Positions 1 through 8,897 of a stretch of DNA of 64,000 nt are shown in pieces. Origin of the DNA: Oscillospiraceae bacterium (lineage in GTDB: Bacteria > Bacillota > Clostridia > Oscillospirales > Ruminococcaceae). Made by a program: the position numbers and the translations under genes. The notes under the pieces are model-generated. The model worked only from the letters and a program-made list of their open reading frames with translations. It was not told the origin of the DNA and ran no database searches. The DNA is taken from assembly GCA_902363145.1 (NCBI GenBank), contig CABIZB010000003.1, forward strand, positions 248,001 through 312,000. Direction: 5' to 3'. Within the stretch, counting starts at the first letter, position 1; every line of letters begins with the position of its first letter.

Positions 1-2457
1 TACGGCGCCGATGATAAGCTTAAATATGACCTTAAAGCCAAAGTCCCCGGCTCTTTGTACTACACACTTATGAAGTACGGGCTGATGAAAGACCCCTATT
101 ACCGTGAAAATGAGTATAAGGCTACCGATATCAGCCGTGGAGACTGCGTTTATGAGCGCCGTTTCCCGCTGACGGAAGAAATGCTTTCCGCCGAGACACT
201 GCTGTTGAAATTCCACGGGATAGACACCATAGCAGATATCTTCCTCAACGGCGAGCTGCTGAGCAGGGCGGAGAATATGCACCGTGAATACGTTTTTGAC
301 ATCACGGGAAAAGCAAACGAGACGGATAATCTTCTTGAAGTGAAGATATACTCCCCCATAAAGTACATAGAGGAAAAGAACGCCGAAACTCCCCTGTGGG
401 GAGTGGCTTCCACCATGGCAGGCTATCCCCATATCCGCAAGGCGCATTATATGTTCGGCTGGGACTGGGGTCCCAAGCTCCCCGACATGGGCATATGGCG
501 TGATGTGGAACTTATTGCGGTAAACGGCGGACTTATTGACGGCGTTTACGTAAGGCAGGATCACAGCAAGGTATCCGAGGGGACTGTAGGTCTGGACATT
601 GACATCACCGCAGGCTACACCTCGGACAGAGAGCTTGAAGCAGAGGTGAAGATCACCGCTCCCGACGGCTCCGCCGTGACCGAGAAAGCAGTTATTGACG
701 GCAGACGCACTTCCGTTCATATTGATATAAGCGACCCCAAGCTCTGGTACCCCAGAGGATACGGTGAGCAGCCCTTGTACAAGCTTTCGGTAACTCTCCT
801 TGACGGCGAAAATACAGCCGACAAATATGAGTGCGAGATAGGTCTCAGAACCGTTACCGTCAGCACCGCCCCCGATGAATACGGCGAGGAATTTGCCTTT
901 GTGGTAAACGGGCTGAAAATTTTTGCCATGGGCGCAAACTACATTCCCGAAAATCAGATTATCCCCAAGTGCTCCCCCTCAAAAACAGAGAGACTTTTAA
1001 AGCAGTGCTGCCTTGCAAACTTCAACATGATACGTGTCTGGGGCGGCGGATATTATCCCGACGACAGCTTCTATTCCGCCTGCGACAGAATGGGTCTGCT
1101 GGTATGGCAGGACTTTATGTTCGCCTGCTCGGTATATAAGGCTGACAGAGACTTCTGCGAGAACGTTATGAACGAGGTGGCAGACAACGTAAAGTGCATA
1201 AGAAATCACCCGTCGCTGGCACTGTGGTGCGGCAACAACGAGATAGAGTCCATGTGGCAGTACTGGGGGATTGATGCTGACCCCAAATACAAATCGGACT
1301 ATCTGCGGCTGTTTGAAGCCCTTATCCCAAAGGTTTTGCGCCACTATGACCCTGTTACCTATTATCACCCTTCTTCCCCCTCTTCGGGCGGAAGCTTTGA
1401 CGAAAGCAGCGCCGAAAACAGGGGCGATTCCCACTACTGGGACGTATGGCACGGTCTGAAGCCATTTACCGATTACTATAAATACAACTTCCGTTTTTGC
1501 TCGGAGTACGGCTTCGAGTCTCTGCCCTCCATAAAAACGATACGCACCTTTGCGGAGGAAGATGACCTGAACCTCTGCTCCCCTGTTATGGAGGCACATC
1601 AGAAGTGCGAGGCAGGCACGGAAAAGATAATGTACTACCTTGCTCAGATGTCCCGCTACCCTTATGATTTCAAGGGGCTTATCTACGCCACCCAGATGGT
1701 GCAGTCGGACGCTGTACGCCTTAATGCGGAGCATATGCGCCGCCACAGAGGCAGAAGCATGGGCTGCCTTTACTGGCAGGTCAACGACTCCAACCCTGTT
1801 ATTTCATGGTCGTCAATAGACTGTTATCACCGCTGGAAAGCGCTCCATTACCGTGCCCGTCACTTCTTTGCTCCCGTGCTTATCTCCGCAGACTGCGAAA
1901 ATCTTGACGAGATAAACCTGTATGTTTCCTCCGAAAGGCAGCAGGCTTTTGATGGTAAGATACGCTGGTGCTCACGTAAAAACACGGGCGAGATCATCTG
2001 CGAGGGAAGTGAGGATATCACAATATCTCCCCTTTCGGCTGAGATGTTCGTGACGCTCACTCCAGAAAACACGAAGGTCACAAAGGATATGCGCAGCACA
2101 TCATACATAGAGTTCTCCCTCTCGGAAAACGGCAGCATCATCAGCGAGAACACCTGCCTGTATGTTCAGCCCAAGGCGTTCAGATTTGCTGACCCTGCAC
2201 TTTCATATGACGTGGAGGACGCAGGCAAGCGCTTTAAGATAACCATTAACGCCAAAGCCTTTGCAAAGGGCGTGTGCCTTGACCTTACGGAAGGCGACTG
2301 CCTGTTCTCGGACAACTGGTTCGATATGCACAGCGGCAGCGTGACGGTCTATGCAAGCAAGGCAAATCTTCCCGAAAAGATCACTGCAAAGAAATTCAAG
2401 GAAAACCTCAGCATAGTCTCATATTACGAGGCACTGCACCTTTCAGGAAAGGAATGA
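1..2457 (+). CDS. beta-mannosidase, GH2 family (5' end outside window)
   Basis: Hydrolyses terminal beta-mannosyl residues from manno-oligosaccharides, probably in the cytoplasm. The reading frame is open from base 1 and already encodes the family motif VPGSLYYTLMKYGLM, so only a few tens of N-terminal residues are missing. The order is the GH2 jelly-roll with a GWDWGPKLPDMGIW block, an Ig-like domain, and a TIM barrel with the acid/base glutamate in WCGNNEIE (Glu codon at 1240) and the nucleophile glutamate in FCSEYGFE (codon at 1504). About 818 residues are visible, close to full family length. The next gene follows after 4 bases, suggesting co-transcription. Confident family call; substrate specificity rests on family resemblance. 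Confidence 0.9.
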   Translation, partial: YGADDKLKYDLKAKVPGSLYYTLMKYGLMKDPYYRENEYKATDISRGDCVYERRFPLTEEMLSAETLLLKFHGIDTIADIFLNGELLSRAENMHREYVFDITGKANETDNLLEVKIYSPIKYIEEKNAETPLWGVASTMAGYPHIRKAHYMFGWDWGPKLPDMGIWRDVELIAVNGGLIDGVYVRQDHSKVSEGTVGLDIDITAGYTSDRELEAEVKITAPDGSAVTEKAVIDGRRTSVHIDISDPKLWYPRGYGEQPLYKLSVTLLDGENTADKYECEIGLRTVTVSTAPDEYGEEFAFVVNGLKIFAMGANYIPENQIIPKCSPSKTERLLKQCCLANFNMIRVWGGGYYPDDSFYSACDRMGLLVWQDFMFACSVYKADRDFCENVMNEVADNVKCIRNHPSLALWCGNNEIESMWQYWGIDADPKYKSDYLRLFEALIPKVLRHYDPVTYYHPSSPSSGGSFDESSAENRGDSHYWDVWHGLKPFTDYYKYNFRFCSEYGFESLPSIKTIRTFAEEDDLNLCSPVMEAHQKCEAGTEKIMYYLAQMSRYPYDFKGLIYATQMVQSDAVRLNAEHMRRHRGRSMGCLYWQVNDSNPVISWSSIDCYHRWKALHYRARHFFAPVLISADCENLDEINLYVSSERQQAFDGKIRWCSRKNTGEIICEGSEDITISPLSAEMFVTLTPENTKVTKDMRSTSYIEFSLSENGSIISENTCLYVQPKAFRFADPALSYDVEDAGKRFKITINAKAFAKGVCLDLTEGDCLFSDNWFDMHSGSVTVYASKANLPEKITAKKFKENLSIVSYYEALHLSGKE

Positions 2458-2461
2458 TCCG

Positions 2462-3064
2462 ATGCAGAATGAAGAGCATGATATCGCCGCCTTAAAGCAG
2501 CGATTTCTGGATATTTACAAAACAAGTATAAAAAGAGAGGGAGCAGATAAGCTTCTTGACTACCTGCTCTCTCCCAAAAGCGACTTTTTCACAGCCCCCG
2601 CCAGCACCCGCTATCACGGCTCATACGAGGGGGGGCTTTTGCAGCACAGCCTTAACGTTTACGACTGCCTGCGGGACTATATGGACCGCCCCCGTGTAAA
2701 GGAGCTTTATAACCTCACTGCGGACGATGAGACCATAACCCTCATATCATTGCTCCACGACATATGCAAGGTGAACTTCTACAAGACCGACTACCGCAAC
2801 GCCAAGAACGACCGGGGCGTGTGGGAAAAGGTGCCGTATTACACCATTGATGATACTCTCCCCTACGGTCACGGGGAAAAATCGGTGTATATCATAACGG
2901 GCTTTATGCGCCTTACCCGTGAAGAAGCCTTTGCTATCCGCTTCCATATGGGCTTTTCAGGCACGGAGGACATCAACCTTGTGGGCAGAGCCTTTGAGAA
3001 ATTCCCCCTTGCCTATGCTCTCCATGCGGCGGACATGGAAGCAAGCTATTTCCTTGAAAGATGA
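2462..3064 (+). CDS. HD-domain phosphohydrolase
   Basis: A 200-residue protein with an HD metal-dependent phosphohydrolase fold. His62 in the GGLLQHS block and the paired His99-Asp100 in LLHDICKV are the expected metal ligands, and HMGFSG and AADMEAS carry the later conserved positions. It resembles the HD half of YhaM-type nucleases but has no OB-fold domain, so the substrate (nucleotide or RNA) is unknown. It starts 4 bases after the beta-mannosidase stop, with a GGAAAGGA site inside the end of that gene, which implies translational coupling. The link to mannoside metabolism is unexplained. Confidence 0.75.
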   Translation: MQNEEHDIAALKQRFLDIYKTSIKREGADKLLDYLLSPKSDFFTAPASTRYHGSYEGGLLQHSLNVYDCLRDYMDRPRVKELYNLTADDETITLISLLHDICKVNFYKTDYRNAKNDRGVWEKVPYYTIDDTLPYGHGEKSVYIITGFMRLTREEAFAIRFHMGFSGTEDINLVGRAFEKFPLAYALHAADMEASYFLER

Positions 3065-3073
3065 GTAATATTT

Positions 3074-3879
3074 ATGAAGCAGCTTACCTTTAAGCATACC
3101 CTTGCCGCAAGCTATGCGGGCTACATAACACAGGCGGCGGTGAATAATCTTCCGCCCCTGCTGTTTACGGCATTCTGCCGTGATTTTGACATCACAGTTA
3201 CCCAGATATCTTCCCTCATAACCGCAAATTTCATGACCCAGATAACAGTTGACGGCATCTCGGTAAAATTTCTTGACAGGATAGGCATGAGAGCCGCAGC
3301 TGTGGCGGCGGACTTACGGAAGTTGTAATAAGTCCTATAGTTGAAGCTCTCCCGGGTGACGAAAAGGCTTCGGCAATGAGTATGCTCCACTCTTTCTACT
3401 GCTGGGGTCAGGCAGGGGTGGTGCTGCTTTCCACTCTGTATTTTGTAACGATAGGCTCGGAAAACTGGCGGCGGCTGCCTGTAATATGGGCGCTGTTCCC
3501 ACTGCTCAATATGTTCTTGTTTATGAAAGTACCCATAAACGAGCTTATTGCCGAGGACGAAACTCCCACTCCCCTGAAAGAGCTTTTCGGCATGAAGATA
3601 TTCTACGTACTTATGCTGCTGATGATATGCGCAGGCGCTTCGGAGCTTGCCATGAGCCGGTGGTCGTCATATTTTGCCGAAAGCGGTCTTAAAGTATCGA
3701 AAACGGCAGGCGACCTTGGCTGCTCGGCAGGCCCCGGACTTGTGGGCATCGTATCGGGCGACAGCGGCACACTCACCAAGGGACTTCTTGCAGCTGTCAT
3801 ATTCCCCGCAGCAATGCTCATACTTATGCTTATGCTAAGGTCAGATAACCCGGAAGCCAACAACGCCGACAGCCAGTGA
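3074..3879 (+). pseudogene. MFS transporter, decayed (two internal deletions)
   Basis: The remains of a FucP-like major facilitator permease. The N-terminal piece (3074 to about 3300) encodes the first helices and ends at LDRIGMRAAAVAAD. The sequence then jumps to another frame encoding GGLTEVVISPIVEALPGDEK from about 3304, so a segment covering roughly TM2-TM4 is missing with a frame change. The C-terminal piece passes from KTAGDL directly to GCSAGPGLVGIVSG, which looks like a second, in-frame loss around TM10-11. Intact members have about 400 residues; only about 250 codons remain. The 3' end overlaps the converging PAP2 gene. Its original substrate cannot be read from the remnant. Confidence 0.75.
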
Positions 3880-4362
3880 CAATACCGCCCCGAACACCAC
3901 ATCAAGCGGGAAATGCACGCCCATAACAGGACGTGAAGCGGCAATGAGCAGGGCAATTATCATCATAACTATGCCGAAAGGCAGGCTTATGTACATACAC
4001 GCCAGCGCTATTATAACGGCGCAGGCTGTATGACGGCTGGGGCAAGATTTTCCCTTGGTGGATTTGCTCACCAAAGACTTTATGGGGTATTTCTCATAAG
4101 GTCTGGGGAAGTTAAGACCGCTCCTTACCGCAGTTACCAGCAGAAATGCCGCCGCAGGGACTATCACAGCCCTTACGATGCGCATATCTTTGTTTGCCGC
4201 AAGATATACCAGCAGAAAAACATATGCCGCATAAACGGCGTATGTTGACAGCTTTGAAAACAGCTTCAAAGCCTTTATCCTTCTCTCGTCAGCCCTGAAA
4301 AAGCTTTCTGTTTTTTCATACTGCCTCAGATATTTTTCGCAATGCTTTTCATAGAAATTCAA
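3841..4362 (-). CDS. PAP2-family membrane phosphatase
   Basis: A membrane phosphatase of the PAP2/lipid-phosphate type, about 173 residues. The three family motifs are visible: KxxxxxxRP-like VRSGLNFPRP, CPSRHT, and SRPVMGVHFPLDV with the catalytic His and Asp. Several hydrophobic helices surround them. I place the start at a TTG (4362) because GGAGG lies 7 bases upstream; a longer frame to 4500 would overlap the divergent DUF3810 gene. The 3' end overlaps the remains of the MFS gene. The substrate could be undecaprenyl pyrophosphate or a phospholipid phosphate; the sequence does not decide. Confidence 0.8.
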   Translation of the reverse strand: MNFYEKHCEKYLRQYEKTESFFRADERRIKALKLFSKLSTYAVYAAYVFLLVYLAANKDMRIVRAVIVPAAAFLLVTAVRSGLNFPRPYEKYPIKSLVSKSTKGKSCPSRHTACAVIIALACMYISLPFGIVMMIIALLIAASRPVMGVHFPLDVVFGAVLSLAVGVVGFRVI

Positions 4363-4399
4363 AATAACGCCTCCGAACAAAACAAAAGGATTTGATGAA

Positions 4400-5521
4400 A
4401 TGAACGAAAAAAAGAAGATATCCAAAAATGCAGCCGCAATGATCATCATCATTGCTGCAATGCTCATACTTAACGCCGTTTCATGGCTCAGCACGGGCAT
4501 TACGGATTTTTACGCCTCTGCCATATTCGCACCTATGTCGGACATTTTCTCCATGGTGACAGGCAGCCTGCCCTTTTCGCTGGGCGAGCTGATGATAGCC
4601 TCATGGGTAGTTATGGGCGTGGCTGCTCCGTTTATTTTCATACCTTCTATTATCCGAAAAAAACGCAGGCTTGTCAAGGGTCTTGGGATATTTTACATAT
4701 GGGTGATAATCGCCGTGTTCTTCCTTGAGACCATAAACTGCTTCATGCTTTACCATACCACTGAATTTTCCGCCAAGTATCACCACAGTGCAGGGGCTTC
4801 GGGCTTTACGGTGGAGCAGCTGACACAGATGTGCGAGGAGACCATTGAAAAGACAAATGAGCTGGCGGCAATAGTCAGCCGTGACGATGACGGCAACATG
4901 ATAGTTCCCGATGATCTTGAAAAGGAAGCCTACAAGGTTATGAACAAGCTGGCGGAGGAATATCCCCAGCTGAAAGGCGAATATCCCAGCCCCAAGAAAA
5001 TAAAGGCTTCCATGTTCATGACGCAGCTTGACCTGCAGGGAATATACTTCCCGTTCAGTCTGGAGGCAAACATCAACAGCGAGCTTAGCCCCGCAAGAGT
5101 GCCCTGCACCGCAATGCACGAGCTGAGCCACCTTAAAGGCTTTATCCGTGAGGACGAGGCTGGCTTTATCGCATACAGGGCGTGCCTTGAATCGGATATC
5201 CCCGAGGTAAGGTACAGCGGATATCTTTCCGCCATGAACTACCTTTTCGCAGAGGTAAGGAAAAACGCATCTGCAAACGAGGTCAACAGGCTCCGTTCAA
5301 GGATATCCCCCATGGTGTCCTATGACAATACATTCGTCAGCGAGGAATTCAGGCAGCACGTTGAGGAAAAGGCGGTCATATCCACAAAAACAGTCAGCGC
5401 AGTTTCCAACAAGGCTATGGAAGCATCTTTGAAACTCAACGGTGTATCCGACGGAAAAAAGAGCTACGGCAGAATGGTAAATCTTCTGCTGGAATATCAT
5501 TATTGTATCGAGGGAAAGTGA
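4400..5521 (+). CDS. DUF3810 family membrane metalloprotease-like protein
   Basis: A 373-residue protein with three N-terminal membrane helices, followed by an extracytoplasmic domain carrying a zinc-protease signature HELSH (in CTAMHELSHLKGF). A downstream glutamate in EDEAGFIAYRAC is a candidate third ligand. This matches the DUF3810 family, common in Clostridia and Bacteroidetes and of unknown substrate. It is transcribed divergently from the PAP2 gene with about 37 bases between starts, so the two share a control region. Its stop is 4 bases before precorrin-2 dehydrogenase. Peptidase activity is inferred from the motif only. Confidence 0.75.
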   Translation: MNEKKKISKNAAAMIIIIAAMLILNAVSWLSTGITDFYASAIFAPMSDIFSMVTGSLPFSLGELMIASWVVMGVAAPFIFIPSIIRKKRRLVKGLGIFYIWVIIAVFFLETINCFMLYHTTEFSAKYHHSAGASGFTVEQLTQMCEETIEKTNELAAIVSRDDDGNMIVPDDLEKEAYKVMNKLAEEYPQLKGEYPSPKKIKASMFMTQLDLQGIYFPFSLEANINSELSPARVPCTAMHELSHLKGFIREDEAGFIAYRACLESDIPEVRYSGYLSAMNYLFAEVRKNASANEVNRLRSRISPMVSYDNTFVSEEFRQHVEEKAVISTKTVSAVSNKAMEASLKLNGVSDGKKSYGRMVNLLLEYHYCIEGK

Positions 5522-5525
5522 TTAT

Positions 5526-6128
5526 ATGGGATATTTTCCTTTTTTCATTGAGATAGGCGGCAAAAAATGCGTTGTGGCAGGCGGCGGAGCTGCCGCACTG
5601 CGCAGGATAAACACACTTGTGAAGTTCGGGCCGCAGATAACAGTCATCGCCCCTGCCATAATGAGCGAGATATCTTCCATGGACGGAGTGACCTGCATTG
5701 CCCGTCCCTTTGAGGACAGCGACATCGAGGGCGCTTTTATGGTGGTAGCTGCCACTGATGACCTGCTCACCAATATGCGCATAGCAGAGCTGTGCAAAGA
5801 AAAGAACATTCCCGCCGAGGCTGTGGGAAGCAGAGAGGGCAGCGGATTTTTGTTTCCCGATGTGGCAATGAAAAACGGCATCACAATCGGCATATCCATC
5901 GCTGACAAAGGCCCCGTGATACCCTCGGAGATACGTGAAAAAGCGGAAAGTCTTATCTCCGAATATGACAGCGGCGAGGAGGAGTTCATCAGAAAATACC
6001 GCCGCTTCCTTATGGAATGGATATCCGACGAGCATGAGCGGAAAAATATGCTGAAAGTTATCCTGAAGCTCTACAAAAGCGGCGCTGACGAGACAGAGAT
6101 ATTAAAATTCATAGAAATCGCAAGATGA
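5526..6128 (+). CDS. precorrin-2 dehydrogenase / sirohydrochlorin ferrochelatase (CysG N-terminal/MET8 type)
   Basis: Oxidises precorrin-2 to sirohydrochlorin with NAD and may insert iron to make siroheme. The 200-residue sequence opens with FFIEIGGKKCVVAGGGAAA, the Rossmann nucleotide-binding loop of this family, and continues with VAATDD and a C-terminal helical domain. It stands alone here: no uroporphyrinogen methyltransferase, hemA or cobalamin genes are adjacent. It starts 4 bases after the DUF3810 stop. Its presence means sirohydrochlorin is probably available in the cell, which matters when thinking about the nitrogenase-like locus about 24 kb downstream. Confidence 0.85.
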   Translation: MGYFPFFIEIGGKKCVVAGGGAAALRRINTLVKFGPQITVIAPAIMSEISSMDGVTCIARPFEDSDIEGAFMVVAATDDLLTNMRIAELCKEKNIPAEAVGSREGSGFLFPDVAMKNGITIGISIADKGPVIPSEIREKAESLISEYDSGEEEFIRKYRRFLMEWISDEHERKNMLKVILKLYKSGADETEILKFIEIAR

Positions 6129-6133
6129 GTATA

Positions 6134-6297
6134 AGAACCTGTCTTCACAAGCGTATGCGAACGTCTTTTCGGCAAATTTTGCCTTAGACTGCGTTAAAAA
6201 TCCTTGCCGGGCGGCAAGCCCGCCTGCGGATTTTTGCCTTGTCTTAGACAAAATTATGCTTGAAAATCCGCACACATTTCTTGTGAAGACAGGTTCT
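6134..6297 (+). repeat. dispersed palindromic repeat, family A, copy 1 (MITE-like)
   Basis: A 164-base element with terminal inverted repeats AGAACCTGTCTTCACAAG and CTTGTGAAGACAGGTTCT. It contains an inner hairpin around CTTGCCGGGCGGCAAG and an AAAATCC/GGATTTTT stem. A second copy at 26472-26634 is nearly identical. Both are flanked by TAA on each side of GAACC...GGTTC, consistent with a 3-bp target duplication. It encodes nothing and sits just after the precorrin-2 dehydrogenase stop. Confidence 0.85.
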
Positions 6298-6300
6298 AAA

Positions 6301-6400
6301 ACTAATCACCGATAAAACTATAGACAAAAAATCATTGCATGATCCATAAATGCAAGATTATGCTTGATTTTTTGTATAGTTTTTAATTGGTGCTTAGTAT
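6301..6400 (+). repeat. dispersed palindromic repeat, family B, copy 1
   Basis: About 100 bases with ends ACTAATCACC and GGTGCTTAGT. The inner arms ACTATAGACAAAAAATC and GATTTTTTGTATAGT would form a long hairpin. The second copy lies at 27053-27154. It begins directly after family A copy 1, so two element types have nested in one intergenic space. The arm ending in a T-run might also act as a terminator. Confidence 0.8.
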
Positions 6401-6484
6401 AAACTGAATATTTACACTTTTTAAGGGATGTATCAAAAATTTTCAGCTATAGTATGATTACCAAAAAAGAAAGACGGTCATAAT

Positions 6485-6872
6485 ATGTCAGATTATTTCG
6501 GAAAAGAAGTTTGGTGGGGATATCATCACCGATGACGGCAGGGGCATATCCCCCATGATGAAGTTCATCGGCATGGGAAAAGACCTGAAAGGCTATTCCG
6601 CAGCGGACATGATAGTCGGCAAGGCAGCGGCGATGCTTTTTGTAAAAGCAGGGATATGCGCCGTTCACGGCAAAGTCATGTCGGAAACGGCATCGGAATA
6701 TCTGGAGGCACATCATATCCCCCACAGCTATGACAAGCTGACAGAGCAGATAATCAACCGCACAGGTGACAACATCTGCCCCATGGAAGCTGCTGTGGCA
6801 AACATTTCCGACCCCGAAGAGGGCTACAATGCGCTTTTCAATAAGATACAGGAAATGAGGAAAAACAACTGA
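6485..6872 (+). pseudogene. DUF1893 family protein, N-terminally truncated and frameshifted
   Basis: From about 6513 the frame encodes a clear DUF1893 (TM1506-like) sequence: DDGRGISPMMKFI, then GYSAADMIVGKAAAML and CPMEAAVANISDPEEG. Family members begin with a further 15-25 residues. Here an ATG at 6485 (MSDYFGKEVW) lies in a different frame from the conserved body, so a short deletion seems to have removed part of the N terminus. Translation could still start at ATG 6555, giving 105 residues without the first strand. The function of the family is unknown. Confidence 0.6.
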
Positions 6873-6878
6873 CACCCA

Positions 6879-6906
6879 AACTGCGGTCATACGGCCGCAG
6901 TTTTTT
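6879..6906 (+). terminator. rho-independent terminator
   Basis: Stem AACTGCGG / CCGCAGTT with a short loop followed by six T. It lies 7 bases after the DUF1893 stop. The stretch 6907-7051 beyond it is AT-rich and I recognise nothing in it. Confidence 0.8.
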
Positions 6907-7051
6907 ATGGCTGAATGCTTGCTTGTTTGCGGTATATTTAATTTGTCCGTGCCTGCGGCAAGGACGACAAAGGTGGGCTAAACTTTTTACCTTTGCGCTT
7001 AACAGCACGAATTTTTCGTTTTGTCCGCTTGCAATCTTGTTTTCAAAATAA

Positions 7052-7080
7052 TTGACTTTTATAAATATTTGATGTATAAT
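7052..7080 (+). promoter_or_regulatory. sigma-A promoter for the tepA-like/uppP/ftsK genes
   Basis: TTGACT (7052) and TATAAT (7075) are separated by 17 bases, close to the vegetative consensus. The start codon lies about 114 bases further on. Confidence 0.75.
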
Positions 7081-7193
7081 AAAAATAATGCCTTTTTTAA
7101 GGTATAATAAGCCACAAGGGCTGCAAAAACGTATATCTGCGGGAATTTTAATTATAATATCCTTATACTATGATTACCGCAGGAGGCATTTTT

Positions 7194-7943
7194 GTGAACA
7201 GCCATAACTATTATTCTTCGGAACAGTCGGAGGACAAGGACTCCTCTCCCGCTTCCGAAATGAACGAAAAAGCAGAGCTTATTGAACGGACAGGGCAGTC
7301 CGTTTCGGAAAATTCCAAGCACCTTATCCACTGCCTTACTATCATCGGGCAGATCGAGGGGCATTATGCCGCTCCCCCATCGAACAAGACCACAAAATAT
7401 GAGCATATCATGCCTGCTCTTGTTGCCATTGAGCAGGACCGTTCCATTGAAGGTCTGCTCATTATCCTCAACACTGTTGGCGGCGACGTTGAAGCGGGGC
7501 TTGCCATTGCCGAGCTTATCTCGGGCATGAAAACTCCCACCGTTTCCGTTGTACTGGGCGGAGGTCATTCCATCGGCGTTCCGCTGGCGGTATCGGCGAA
7601 GATATCTTATATCGTTCCCAGCGCCACCATGACGATACACCCTGTACGCATGAACGGTCTTGTGCTTGGAGTTCCCCAGACGCTGACCTATTTTGAGGCC
7701 ATGCAGAAGCGGATAACGGATTTTGTCTGCGCCAACAGCAGCATTTCCCCTGAGCGTTTTTCTCAGCTGATGATGAACACAGGCGAGCTTGTGCTTGACA
7801 TGGGCACTGTCATTGACGGCGAAACTGCCGTAAAGGAAGGGCTTATTGACAGGCTGGGAAGCTTATCCGACGCTATTGAAGCGCTTTACGGGCTTATCGA
7901 AACGAGCGAGCCAAGATATCCCGACAGCACCCCCGAAAAATAA
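7194..7943 (+). CDS. ClpP-class serine protease, TepA-like
   Basis: A 249-residue protein of the ClpP/crotonase fold, TepA/YmfB branch. Motifs are NTVGGDVEAGLAIAE, then GGGHSIGVPLAVSAK with the presumed nucleophile serine, and MTIHPVRMNG with the histidine. In Bacillus the related gene sits upstream of spoIIIE, and here too it precedes ftsK/spoIIIE (with uppP between), which supports the assignment. I start at GTG 7194 because AGGAGG lies 7 bases upstream; an ATG at 7170 lies upstream of that site. The long acidic N terminus is unusual. The cellular substrate is unknown. Confidence 0.8.
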   Translation: MNSHNYYSSEQSEDKDSSPASEMNEKAELIERTGQSVSENSKHLIHCLTIIGQIEGHYAAPPSNKTTKYEHIMPALVAIEQDRSIEGLLIILNTVGGDVEAGLAIAELISGMKTPTVSVVLGGGHSIGVPLAVSAKISYIVPSATMTIHPVRMNGLVLGVPQTLTYFEAMQKRITDFVCANSSISPERFSQLMMNTGELVLDMGTVIDGETAVKEGLIDRLGSLSDAIEALYGLIETSEPRYPDSTPEK

Positions 7944-7988
7944 CAGGGGGATACATATAAAAAAACAACATCTGAAAGGAAACACATT

Positions 7989-8870
7989 ATGACAATTCTT
8001 GAAGCCATATTACAGGGACTTATCCAAGGAGTTACGGAGTTTCTCCCCGTATCCAGCTCGGGTCATCTTTCACTTTTCCAGCACTTTTTCGGCGTAAGCG
8101 GCGATGAAGCGGTGTTTACCACCATTGCACTGCACATAGGCACGCTGATAGCCGTTTTCATTGCGTTCAGGCAGAAGATATGGGCGCTTATCCTTGAAGC
8201 TCTCAGCATGATAAAGGACATCTTCACGGGCAAATTCAAGTGGAGCACCATGAACCCCAACAGGCGCATGATAATGATGATAATCATATCCATACTGCCT
8301 TTGTTCATCTTCTACATATTCAAGGACTTTTTCTCCTCCGTGGCATCGGACAGCGACATTGCAGTGGAGGGCGTATGCTTCCTTTACACTGCTGCTATCC
8401 TTTTTATCGGCGACAAGCTCTCAAAGAAGAACCGAGAAAAGGGCATAGGCAAGACTGCGGGAGAGACCACTGTCAAGGACGCACTTTTCATCGGATTTAT
8501 GCAGGGTATCGCCCTGCTGCCAGGCGTTTCCCGTTCAGGCTCGACCATTTCAGCAGGACTTATCTGCGGTCAGAAACGAGAGGACGCTGTGGAATACAGC
8601 TTTATCTTAGGTATCCCGGTAATACTGGCAGGCGCTCTTTCCCAGTTTCTCGACATGGGCAGCTCCGATGTGAGCATAAGCTTCGTTCCCCTGCTGATAG
8701 GCATGGCAGTAGCGGCTGTTTCGGGATATCTGGCAATATCTCTCATAAAGTGGCTCATGAAGTCCGACCGTTTCGGAATCTTCTCGATATACACCCTTAT
8801 CCTCGGAATCATCGTGCTTGGCTGCGGTATTTACGAGCACCTCAGCGGAAATCTCATCGTAATAGGATAA
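7989..8870 (+). CDS. uppP: undecaprenyl-diphosphatase (BacA/UppP)
   Basis: An integral membrane enzyme that dephosphorylates undecaprenyl pyrophosphate to recycle the peptidoglycan lipid carrier, and gives bacitracin tolerance. The 293-residue protein shows both signature loops: QGVTEFLPVSSSGHL with the catalytic glutamate and serines, and LPGVSRSGSTIS. About eight hydrophobic helices are present. GAAAGGA lies upstream of the ATG. It lies between the TepA-like and FtsK genes, a plausible cell-envelope operon. Confidence 0.95.
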   Translation: MTILEAILQGLIQGVTEFLPVSSSGHLSLFQHFFGVSGDEAVFTTIALHIGTLIAVFIAFRQKIWALILEALSMIKDIFTGKFKWSTMNPNRRMIMMIIISILPLFIFYIFKDFFSSVASDSDIAVEGVCFLYTAAILFIGDKLSKKNREKGIGKTAGETTVKDALFIGFMQGIALLPGVSRSGSTISAGLICGQKREDAVEYSFILGIPVILAGALSQFLDMGSSDVSISFVPLLIGMAVAAVSGYLAISLIKWLMKSDRFGIFSIYTLILGIIVLGCGIYEHLSGNLIVIG

Positions 8871-8897
8871 CTCTCAACTTTGAAAGGAATGTTATAA

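Noticed and set aside
6134..6400. A tRNA, riboswitch or small RNA gene
   Set aside because: The two palindromes have nearly identical copies at unrelated loci and flanking duplications, which fits mobile repeats better.
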